Below are positions 1-5,562 of a stretch of DNA of 10,811 nucleotides, piece after piece (the first letter of the stretch is position 1; each line of letters begins with the position of its first letter). This DNA comes from Gammaproteobacteria bacterium (GTDB lineage: Bacteria; Pseudomonadota; Gammaproteobacteria; DRLM01). The notes under the pieces were generated by a model, which saw only the letters and a list, made by a program, of their open reading frames with translations, searched no databases and was not told the DNA's origin. A program made the position numbers and the translations under genes. Where the stretch lies: positions 1 to 10,811 of the forward strand of contig WFXX01000032.1 in the NCBI GenBank assembly GCA_015490395.1. Reading direction: 5' to 3'.

Positions 1-43
1 GAGCCAGGCTGCTAGGCGGCCCGGCTCCCAGCCTCCAGGTTCC

Positions 44-1870
44 TCAGCCCTCCCGATAGCGCAGCTCGAGGAGGACATGGCTGCCAGGCTGGGCGTAGCC
101 CCGGACCTCTTGGTACTGGCGGTCCAGGAGGTTGCTCCAGCGCAGGGCCGCCGTCCAGCGGGGGGCTAGGCGGTAGCGGGCACGGAGCGCCAGGAGGCCG
201 TAGCCGCCAGTCCGGATGCTGTTGGCCGCGTCGTCATAACGCCCGGAGCGCCCGCGCCAGGCCAGGCCCAGGGTCAGCGGACCCAGTTGCCGGTCCACCG
301 CCAACCGGGCGCTGCGGCGGGCGCGGCGGGGGAGCCAGCGGTCACGGGTCAGGTTCCTCGGCTCCAGCCACGCCAGGTCCAGGGAGGCCCGCCAGGGCCC
401 CCCTCGGCCCGACCATCGGAACTGGGCGCCCCGCACCCGGGCCCGGTCCACGTTCTGTGGGGTGAAGGTGCTCAGGTCGAAGACGATGAGCTGGTCGGCG
501 CGGGTGTGATGCAGCCGTAGCTCCCACCGCCCCACTTCCCAGGGGTCGGGCCCGCGCAGGGACGCCTCCCAGGTTCGCGCCCGCTCGGGGAGCAGGTCCG
601 GGTTGCTGGAGCCGGGATAGTAGAGGTCGTTGAAGGTGGGGGCCTTGAAGGCGTTGCCCCAGGCGATGAGCAGATCCAGGCCGATGGGCAGGGCGGTGCC
701 CCAGGCCACGTTCCCGGTACTGTGCCAGCCGAACTGCTGGTCCCTGGAGCGGCGGGCGCCCACCAGCAGCCGCTGCCCACCCCAGCGGGCCTGATACTGG
801 GCGAAGGCGCCGGTGGTGTGGCGCCCGTCTCGGGGAAAGCCCTGGTCGGTGTCCAGGCGGTCCACGTAGTGGTCCAGACCGGCCGTGAGCAGGCCGTCCT
901 CGCCCACCGCCAGGTCGTTCTGCCAGGAGAAGGTCCAGCGCCGGGAGTCGAAGACGGCGCTGGGGATGCCGCCGGCCTCCTTCAGGCTGAGGCGGCGGTC
1001 CCGGGAGGCGCCGGCCAGCAGGGTGGGCTGCCAGGCTTCCGTGCCCGGCAGCTCCAGCCGGGCGCTCCAGGCGCCTTGGAGGTAGTCGTCGCGGTCCCGA
1101 TAGCCGTCGTAGCGGGTCCGTCCGGAGGCGCCCAGGCCCCGCAGGGCCAGCCGGGCCGGGCCCAGCGTCAGCGCCATCGAGCCGCCCAGGCTGAGGTTGC
1201 GGTAGGGGTCTCGGTCCGGCTCGAAGGCGAAGGCATTGTCGGGGGTGGTGGCGTTCAGGCCCCGGGTGCCGAGCTGGGCCAGGCCCACGGCCCAGGGCCG
1301 CTCTCCGCCCCCCTGGGCCGCGGCCTGGAGCCGGTAGGTGCCGTAGCTGCCGGCGGCCACGGCTACGCCACGGCGGGCGGGGCCGCCGCGGCGGGTGAAG
1401 ATCTGGATCACGCCGGCCACGGCCTCGGAGCCGTAGAGGGCCGAGCGGGGCCCGCGCACGATCTCGATGCGCTCCACCTGGTCCAGGGAGAGCAGCTCCC
1501 AGGCGAAGCCGCCGGCGCTCACCGAGCCGGCCCGCACCCCGTCCACCAGGACCAGCACGTGGTCCGATTCCATCCCGTCCAGGAGCAGGGAGCTCTGCTT
1601 GCCGAAGGGGCCTCCCAGGGTGACCAGGTCGGACCCGCCCAGCCCCTCCAGCAGCTCGGGCAGGGTCAGGGCCCCGCTGGCCTCGATGGCCGCGCGGTCG
1701 ATGATCTGGACCGCGGCCAGGCTCTGGTCGGCGGTGCGGGCCGTGCGGGTGGCGGTGACCACCACCTCGGGCCCTTCCGGGACCGCGGCCCACGCCGCAG
1801 GAGCCAGGGCCGCCAGGCAGGCGGCGAGCGGAGCCCGGCGGGCCGGACCCCGGGAACGGATTTGGGTCAT
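44..1870 (-). CDS. btuB: TonB-dependent vitamin B12 outer-membrane receptor BtuB
   Basis: Predicted 608-residue outer-membrane beta-barrel that takes up cobalamin with energy from TonB/ExbB/ExbD. I see an N-terminal signal peptide (Arg-rich start, hydrophobic core, AWA at about 26-28), a TonB box (EVVVTATR, 35-42), and a plug domain at about 45-165 with VLVDGVRAG and IEIVRGPRSALYGSEAVAGVIQIFTR-type signatures. A long barrel follows, ending in NLLDRQYQEVRGYAQPG, a BtuB-like terminal strand. The ATG at 1870 was chosen over upstream in-frame starts because GGGGAGG lies 7 bases before it, the signal peptide begins there, and the upstream sequence is a riboswitch. The cobalamin riboswitch in its leader makes B12 the best-supported substrate; receptor sequence alone would leave other corrinoids or siderophores possible. 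The last residues are LRYREG, not the usual terminal aromatic. Only 43 bases remain downstream, with no start codon visible. Confidence 0.92.
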   Translation of the reverse strand: MTQIRSRGPARRAPLAACLAALAPAAWAAVPEGPEVVVTATRTARTADQSLAAVQIIDRAAIEASGALTLPELLEGLGGSDLVTLGGPFGKQSSLLLDGMESDHVLVLVDGVRAGSVSAGGFAWELLSLDQVERIEIVRGPRSALYGSEAVAGVIQIFTRRGGPARRGVAVAAGSYGTYRLQAAAQGGGERPWAVGLAQLGTRGLNATTPDNAFAFEPDRDPYRNLSLGGSMALTLGPARLALRGLGASGRTRYDGYRDRDDYLQGAWSARLELPGTEAWQPTLLAGASRDRRLSLKEAGGIPSAVFDSRRWTFSWQNDLAVGEDGLLTAGLDHYVDRLDTDQGFPRDGRHTTGAFAQYQARWGGQRLLVGARRSRDQQFGWHSTGNVAWGTALPIGLDLLIAWGNAFKAPTFNDLYYPGSSNPDLLPERARTWEASLRGPDPWEVGRWELRLHHTRADQLIVFDLSTFTPQNVDRARVRGAQFRWSGRGGPWRASLDLAWLEPRNLTRDRWLPRRARRSARLAVDRQLGPLTLGLAWRGRSGRYDDAANSIRTGGYGLLALRARYRLAPRWTAALRWSNLLDRQYQEVRGYAQPGSHVLLELRYREG

Positions 1871-1915
1871 GGCTCTTCCTCCCCTGGTGCACACCCGCGC
1901 CGAGGGCGCCCGACG

Positions 1916-1979
1916 GCGCCGGCGAGGGCGGCACAGGGACGAGGAGAGCCCTGCCAGCGCCGCCCTCCGCAGCGCCGGC
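1916..1979 (-). promoter_or_regulatory. Large GC-rich hairpin between B12 aptamer and btuB (probable expression platform)
   Basis: Three nested complementary pairs are visible: GCGCCGGC at 1916-1923 with 1972-1979 (8 bp), GAGGGCGGC at 1924-1932 with GCCGCCCTC at 1959-1967 (9 bp, stacked on the first), and CAGGG at 1934-1938 with CCCTG at 1949-1953. No T-run follows in the direction of transcription, so a simple intrinsic terminator is unlikely. On the transcript the apical loop reads CUCUCCUCGU. It can pair with the btuB Shine-Dalgarno stretch GAGGAAGAG (1873-1881) with one bulged base. Inference: it controls translation or Rho-dependent termination downstream of the aptamer. Confidence 0.5.
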
Positions 1980-1984
1980 CTCAT

Positions 1985-2206
1985 GCATGCCGGGCCGGTC
2001 TCCGGGCTCGCGAGGGGTCCCGGGATTCCCCGGACCGGGCGGGCCGCCTTCCCATGCCCCGTGGGACCGTGTCCGCGGGGCACAGTGGCCTCGTGGCCCG
2101 CCTGCACTCGCCTACCGTTGCGGGGGCAGCGCCGGCCTTGCCCTGGACGGGCGCACCGGACTTCCCGTTTCACCCCCACGCGCCAGCGCGGGGGCACCCG
2201 GCATGG
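1985..2206 (-). ncRNA. Cobalamin (adenosylcobalamin-type) riboswitch, btuB leader
   Basis: Read on the minus strand, the stretch carries the conserved cobalamin-aptamer elements in the right order: GGTGAAACGGGAA...CCGGTG (2154-2174), GCTGCCCCCGCAACGGTA (2113-2130), CCACTGTG (2081-2088), GGGAAGGCGG (2044-2053), and the B12 box GAGCCCGGAGACCGGCC (1993-2009). The closing helix P1 is explicit: ATGCCGGG (2197-2204) pairs with CCCGGCAT (1987-1994). In the known family, cobalamin binding lowers expression of the downstream gene. Here that gene is btuB, starting 117 bases past P1, which leaves room for an expression platform. The element begins roughly 10 bases after the start expected from the promoter at 2222-2251. 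Confidence 0.95.
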
Positions 2207-2221
2207 CATCGAAGCGGGCCG

Positions 2222-2251
2222 ACTCTAGGCCGGCCCCCAAGTGGCTGTCAA
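2222..2251 (-). promoter_or_regulatory. sigma70-type promoter for riboswitch-btuB
   Basis: On the minus strand there is a perfect -35 TTGACA (2246-2251), an 18-base spacer and a -10-like TAGAGT (2222-2227, 4 of 6 consensus). The expected transcript start, near 2215, sits just before the riboswitch P1 helix. That placement supports the call independently of the motif match. Confidence 0.6.
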
Positions 2252-2300
2252 GCGGGTCTCAAGATTTTAGGGACCGTGCCGTTACAGGGTGCGAGAGGGT

Positions 2301-2331
2301 GGGCCCCGTGTTGCCCGCTGGGTCGGGGCCC
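2301..2331 (+). promoter_or_regulatory. Strong hairpin in the leader of the exported-protein gene
   Basis: GGGCCCCG (2301-2308) and CGGGGCCC (2324-2331) form an uninterrupted 8-bp stem, with a possible inner CCC/GGG stem in the 15-base loop. It ends 7 bases before the AAGGGAGG ribosome binding site (2339-2346) of the gene starting at 2355. No T-run follows. It may affect translation or mRNA stability; that role is inference. Confidence 0.4.
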
Positions 2332-2354
2332 CCGAAGCAAGGGAGGCGAAGACG

Positions 2355-3293
2355 ATGCGCGAGAGGCCGAGCTCGTTCGTCCGGTGGGCGGGCGCCGCGG
2401 CGGCGCTGGCGGGAGGCTGCCTGGCGGCGGCCCCGGCCTGGGCCGATCCGCCGGTGGCCTTCGACCAGTGGTCCATCAGCAGCGGCACCATCACCGTGAA
2501 CTACGGGGGCGGGGCCACCTGTCCCACGGGTTTCACCTGCGGCACCGCCACCACCGGCGACGGCTTCTTCCAGCGCCAGATCGTGGACGGCAGCGGCAAC
2601 AGGTACTTCCAGACCATCGTGGCCACCGCGGGGGCCACGGGCACGCCGGCCAACCTGCCCTTCGCCGACGAGAGCTACGTGAAGGTGGGCGTCTCGGGAC
2701 TCTCAGGCCAGCAGCGCCTGAGCGACAGCACCGCCTCGGGCGGGACCACCACCACCTTCACCGCCAGCAGCATCCTGAACAATGGCTGGGCCTCTGGCGG
2801 CTCCACCTACGCGGACCTGGAGCTCAGCCAGTCGGTCAAGCTCAACGACGGCAGCCAGGACATTCTCTCCAATGCCTTTACCCTGAAGCAGAATGGCAGC
2901 AACACCAGCCCCACGGGCAAGCTCATCGCCGTGGAGCAGGGGGTGCTCATCACCGCCGGGGCCACCACCTCCGGCAACGCGGACGACGACCTGCAGAAGT
3001 TCGTGATGAAGCAGGTCCAGGGCAACCTCAACGGCAGCGCCCACACCCTGGGCAATCCCGTGCTGCTGCCCGCCTCCGGCAAGGACCTGGCCTGGGCCAG
3101 CACGGACACGGTGAAGGTGATCTGGCTGGGCCAGCAGATGGTGAAGTCGGGGCTGGAGAGCTTCCGCTACCAGTTCTACGACAACCTTTCCGACAACTTG
3201 GCGGGCATCTCGGACTTCGCCAACGACGGCACCGCGCCGTGGACCTGGATCGACCCGCCCTTCGGGACCACGCCCACCATGACGGTGCCCTGA
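2355..3293 (+). CDS. Exported Ser/Thr/Gly-rich protein of unknown function
   Basis: I do not recognise this 312-residue protein. The ATG at 2355 has AAGGGAGG 8 bases upstream and opens directly into a signal peptide (Arg-rich start, Ala/Leu core, APAWA|D with predicted cleavage after residue 30). Cys22 in the signal follows AGG and lacks the Leu/Val/Ile expected of a lipobox, so a lipoprotein is less likely. The mature part is low in charge and rich in Thr, Ser, Gly and Asn, with alternating hydrophobic stretches typical of beta structure. Its only two cysteines (56 and 62, CPTGFTC) could form a disulfide. The C-terminus is aromatic and Pro-rich (APWTWIDPPFG). There is no cell-wall anchor, repeat array or catalytic motif. 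It lies divergently from btuB and ends in an intrinsic terminator, so it is probably monocistronic. Likely site: periplasm or cell surface. Any link to B12 is only positional. Confidence 0.85.
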   Translation: MRERPSSFVRWAGAAAALAGGCLAAAPAWADPPVAFDQWSISSGTITVNYGGGATCPTGFTCGTATTGDGFFQRQIVDGSGNRYFQTIVATAGATGTPANLPFADESYVKVGVSGLSGQQRLSDSTASGGTTTTFTASSILNNGWASGGSTYADLELSQSVKLNDGSQDILSNAFTLKQNGSNTSPTGKLIAVEQGVLITAGATTSGNADDDLQKFVMKQVQGNLNGSAHTLGNPVLLPASGKDLAWASTDTVKVIWLGQQMVKSGLESFRYQFYDNLSDNLAGISDFANDGTAPWTWIDPPFGTTPTMTVP

Positions 3294-3332
3294 TCGGTCG
3301 CTTTCGAGGCAGGCCTGCGCACCACTTGATGC

Positions 3333-3357
3333 GGGGGGCTGGGCCCCCCCTTCTGTT
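3333..3357 (+). terminator. Intrinsic terminator after the exported-protein gene
   Basis: GGGGGGC (3333-3339) and GCCCCCC (3343-3349) form a 7-bp all-GC stem with a 3-base loop, followed by the T-rich tail TTCTGTT (3351-3357). It starts 39 bases after the stop at 3293. The same stem also lies downstream of the minus-strand gene ending at 3371. In that direction no T-run follows, so it fits the plus-strand gene better. Confidence 0.7.
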
Positions 3358-3370
3358 GCCTGGGGCGGGC

Positions 3371-3964
3371 TCAGGGCAGGCGGGCCAGGGCCTCCAGGTC
3401 CACGGCCCGGGCGTAGGCCAGGATCGTCTCCCGGGAGACGCCTTCGCCCTCCACGCTCAGCAGGAAGCGGCGGGCCACCACCAACTGCAGCTCGCCGGCG
3501 CGCTCGGCCAGGTCGTAGCGGAGCACGGCCTTGCGCCGGCCTACCCGCACCAGCTCCCCGCCGTCGGCGGTGGCGAAGAGCGGGTTGCTCAGCACCATCA
3601 GCACCCCTTGCAGCAGGGGCGAGTCGCTGGCCAGGCTGACGCGTACCTCGGCCTCGCCCTTGCGGTAGGTGCGCTGGGCCGAGATGCCACCGCCGAGCAT
3701 CGCGGCCGGGGCGGCCTGGCTCTCGGCCTCTTCGGCCGTCCACCCCGGCAGGGGCTCAGGCAAGGCCGCGGCCAGGCGCCGCCCCTTCTCCTTCTGGATG
3801 AGCTGCTCGGCGTACTGTAGGCTGCTTACCGCCTCGCTCAGGGCGCCCTCCCGGTAGGCCTGGAGGGCCTCCTGTATGGCTTGTTCCACCTCGTCCGACG
3901 CAGCCCAAGCCGCCGGGCTGGCGAGCAGCGTCAGGAGCAGCAGGGACCTGGTAGTGATGCGCAT
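3371..3964 (-). CDS. Conserved periplasmic protein of unknown function
   Basis: A 197-residue exported protein. The ATG at 3964 was preferred to one at 3997 because the signal peptide starts there (MRITTRSLLLLTLLASPAAWA, cleavage near residue 21) and GGGGAG precedes it at suitable spacing. The mature N-terminus is two amphipathic helices resembling a single TPR-like hairpin (EQAIQEALQAYREGALSEAVSSLQYAEQLI, in mature residues ~3-32). A linker LPEPLPGW follows, then a mixed alpha/beta domain with YRKGEAEVRVSLASDSPLLQG, SNPLFATADGG and a repeated V/A-hydrophobic strand pattern. From memory, proteobacteria have an uncharacterised family with this exact layout (SALQYA..LIQ..KG, LPEPL.GW, DSP.LQG, SNP.FA); I cannot name a function. 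It diverges from the metallo-hydrolase gene across a 142-base shared region. Confidence 0.85.
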   Translation of the reverse strand: MRITTRSLLLLTLLASPAAWAASDEVEQAIQEALQAYREGALSEAVSSLQYAEQLIQKEKGRRLAAALPEPLPGWTAEEAESQAAPAAMLGGGISAQRTYRKGEAEVRVSLASDSPLLQGVLMVLSNPLFATADGGELVRVGRRKAVLRYDLAERAGELQLVVARRFLLSVEGEGVSRETILAYARAVDLEALARLP

Positions 3965-3985
3965 GGTGGCTTCTCCCCTGTTCCC

Positions 3986-3998
3986 CTTGCGGCGCAAG
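3986..3998. promoter_or_regulatory. 13-base perfect dyad (possible operator) in the divergent intergenic region
   Basis: CTTGCGGCGCAAG reads as six complementary pairs around one central base. It lies between the proposed -10 of the minus-strand gene (4013-4018) and its start codon (3964), so it would sit in the 5' leader or just past the transcript start. It could be a repressor site or a small hairpin. With one copy and no known factor, this is weak. Confidence 0.25.
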
Positions 3999-4012
3999 TT
4001 CGTCCTTGGTCG

Positions 4013-4041
4013 AGCATAATCGCTCTCGGGCTCTCTGGCAC
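4013..4041 (-). promoter_or_regulatory. Candidate promoter for the conserved periplasmic protein
   Basis: On the minus strand GTGCCA (4036-4041, 4 of 6 with the -35 consensus) is separated by exactly 17 bases from TATGCT (4013-4018, 4 of 6 with the -10 consensus). A start near 4006 would give a leader of about 40 bases. The match is moderate, but this is the best placed pair in the region. Confidence 0.35.
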
Positions 4042-4088
4042 CTCTCCCGGCGGTCGGGCGGGGAGAGGCCCTCGCCCGGCAGGGGGCC
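4041..4088 (+). promoter_or_regulatory. Two overlapping GC-rich hairpins before the metallo-hydrolase gene
   Basis: CCTCTCCC (4041-4048) pairs with GGGAGAGG (4061-4068) in an 8-bp stem. A second stem pairs GGCCC (4067-4071) with GGGCC (4084-4088). The two share bases 4067-4068, so they cannot both form fully. The second ends 7 bases before the AAGGTG ribosome binding site (4096-4101). No T-run follows either stem. A regulatory role is inference. Confidence 0.3.
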
Positions 4089-4106
4089 TTCTGCTAAGGT
4101 GGGCGG

Positions 4107-5063
4107 ATGATGGATGCGCGCCCTGACGTCCGTCTCATCGATACCGGCTATCTCCGCCCCGGCTTCGCCGCCTGCTACCTGCTGCGGGCGGGCGGCGAGG
4201 TCGCCTTGGTGGACGCCGGGCATGGGCGAGGGGTGTCTCGCATCCTGCAGGCCCTGGAGGAGGAGGGTGTGGCGCCGGAGGCGGTGCGCTGGCTGGTGGT
4301 CACCCACGTGCACTTGGATCATGCAGGTGGGGCTGGATCCCTGCTCCGGGCCCTGCCTCGGGCCACGCTGGTGGCCCATCCTCGGGGCGCGCCCCACTTG
4401 GTGGACCCCGGCCGACTGGTGGCGGGGGCCCGGGCGGTTTACGGCGAGGAGCGCTTCGAGGCCCTGCACGGGGAGGTGGTGCCGGCGCCTGCGGAGCGGG
4501 TGCGCCAGGCCTCGGAGGGCACTTGCCTCCCTCTGGGGGAGGTGGAGCTGCGCATCCTGGACACCCCGGGCCACGCCCGCCATCACCTCTGTGTGCACGT
4601 CCCCGCCTTGGAGGCGGTGTTCACCGGCGACACCTTCGGGCTGGCCTATCCGGAGCTGGCGGGTCCGCAAGGACCCTTGCTCTTTCCCACCACCTCCCCG
4701 GTGCAGTTCGACCCCGAGGCCCTGGTGGCCTCCATCGGCCGCCTGGCGACCCTGGGTGCGCGCCGGGCCTGGTTGACCCATTTCGGCGCGGTGGAGGATC
4801 CCGCCTCCCGAGCTGCCGCCCTCCAGGCCTTGGTACGCGAGCACGCGCGCCTCGCCCTGGAGGTGGCGGCTGCCCATCCGCCAGGGCCGCAGCGCTTGGC
4901 GGCTCTGGAGGAGCGGCTGCGGGGGCTGCTCCTGGCCGAGCTTCGCCGCGCCGGCTGTCCCCTTCCCCTGGAGGAGGCGCTGGCGCGGATGACCGACGAC
5001 CTGGCCCTCAATGCCCAGGGGCTAGCGGTGTGGCTGGAGCGCCGCGAGGGGGGGCGGCGGTGA
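4107..5063 (+). CDS. Metallo-beta-lactamase-fold hydrolase
   Basis: A 318-residue cytoplasmic protein (no signal peptide) with a full set of MBL-fold metal ligands: THVHLDHAGG (His67, His69, Asp71, His72), TPGHARHH (His156), FTGDTFG (Asp175) and LTHFG (His225). This implies a two-metal hydrolase site. AHPRGAPHLVDP, FPTTSPVQFDPEAL and TPGHARHH place it in a proteobacterial subgroup of MBL hydrolases whose substrate I do not know; thioesters, lactones or phosphodiesters are all possible from the fold. Residues from about 240 on form an Ala/Leu/Glu-rich helical extension beyond the core. AAGGTG (4096-4101) lies 5 bases before the ATG at 4107; a second ATG at 4110 is equally usable. The last codon overlaps a possible GTG start (GTGA) of a small ORF. 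Confidence 0.9.
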   Translation: MMDARPDVRLIDTGYLRPGFAACYLLRAGGEVALVDAGHGRGVSRILQALEEEGVAPEAVRWLVVTHVHLDHAGGAGSLLRALPRATLVAHPRGAPHLVDPGRLVAGARAVYGEERFEALHGEVVPAPAERVRQASEGTCLPLGEVELRILDTPGHARHHLCVHVPALEAVFTGDTFGLAYPELAGPQGPLLFPTTSPVQFDPEALVASIGRLATLGARRAWLTHFGAVEDPASRAAALQALVREHARLALEVAAAHPPGPQRLAALEERLRGLLLAELRRAGCPLPLEEALARMTDDLALNAQGLAVWLERREGGRR

Positions 5064-5260
5064 GGCGGCAGGCGACGGTGACCCTAGAGACGGAGCGCCT
5101 TCTCGGAGGGCTGCTGCCGTCGAGGAAGATCCGGGCCCGGTTAGCGGTGCAGCCAGAGCCGCTCTACCTCAACGAGCTCAACCTCAACGAGCTCAACGAG
5201 CACCCTGCCCACCGGGTGCCGCTGCCAGCCTACGAGATCGACCGCTTCGTCTCGTGGTGA
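5060..5260 (+). CDS. Possible small ORF coupled to the metallo-hydrolase gene (doubtful)
   Basis: A GTG at 5060 overlaps the TGA of the preceding gene (GTGA), and a G-rich Shine-Dalgarno-like run sits just upstream. The ORF would encode 66 residues, with SRKIRARLAVQPEPLYLNEL, an LNELNLNELNE repeat, and an end at AYEIDRFVSW. It has no family I recognise, no signal peptide and no membrane segment. Coupling geometry and a plausible residue mix are the only support. It could equally be the remnant of a longer gene or chance reading frame in GC-rich DNA. Confidence 0.25.
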   Translation: MRRQATVTLETERLLGGLLPSRKIRARLAVQPEPLYLNELNLNELNEHPAHRVPLPAYEIDRFVSW

Positions 5261-5562
5261 AGGGGCGCTCCAGCGATGGCGCAGAACCTGTCACCAGCCG
5301 TTCTGCTCCAGGACCTGATCCGGCTCGCCCCCCCTGGCGCACCTCCGCGTTCCAGTGCCCATGGCGGTCGCAGGTGCGATCGGCTACCGCGCTGCCCAGG
5401 CTCGGTGGGCGTCCAACGGCTGCTCGCGGCAGCACAGCAAGGCTGATCCGCGCTCGAGCGCTGGAGGACGGCGGTGAGCCAGGTGGAGGTGCGACGCGCC
5501 CCGGGCTTGCTGCCCCGCTACAATGGGCGGCACTCGTGATGGCATGGGGAAGAGGGGGAGCC
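5064..5562. other. About 500 bases without a convincing gene, upstream of pilU
   Basis: Apart from the doubtful ORF at 5060-5260 and the 15-bp tandem repeat, I find only another small frame, ATG 5276 to TGA 5446 (56 residues, Pro/Arg-rich, no recognisable family). A good -10-like TACAAT lies at 5519-5524 without a matching -35. It would place a pilU transcript start near 5531 and a leader of about 30 bases. No tRNA, stable terminator or mobile-element ends were seen. The stretch may be a decayed gene plus the pilU promoter region. Confidence 0.4.
5168..5200. repeat. 15-bp tandem direct repeat
   Basis: CTCAACGAGCTCAAC occurs twice back to back (5168-5182 and 5183-5197), followed by GAG. It can also be read as CTCAACGAG units with one shortened copy. 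It is exact and would encode LNELN twice in the frame of the possible small ORF. Slippage-type duplication is the simplest origin. Confidence 0.8.

Noticed and set aside
1871..2209. N-terminal extension of btuB to an in-frame ATG at 2209.
   Set aside because: The extension is the cobalamin riboswitch read as protein. The ATG at 1870 has the ribosome binding site and the signal peptide.
722..3820. Very long plus-strand open frame (about 1030 codons) antisense to btuB and running through the riboswitch and the exported-protein gene.
   Set aside because: It is composed of Gly/Ala/Arg/Gln-rich shadow sequence, has no ribosome binding site or recognisable domain, and conflicts with several well-supported features. 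GC-rich DNA commonly leaves such frames open.
5168..5200. CRISPR-like or integron-like repeat.
   Set aside because: There are only two adjacent copies without spacers; it is a simple tandem duplication.
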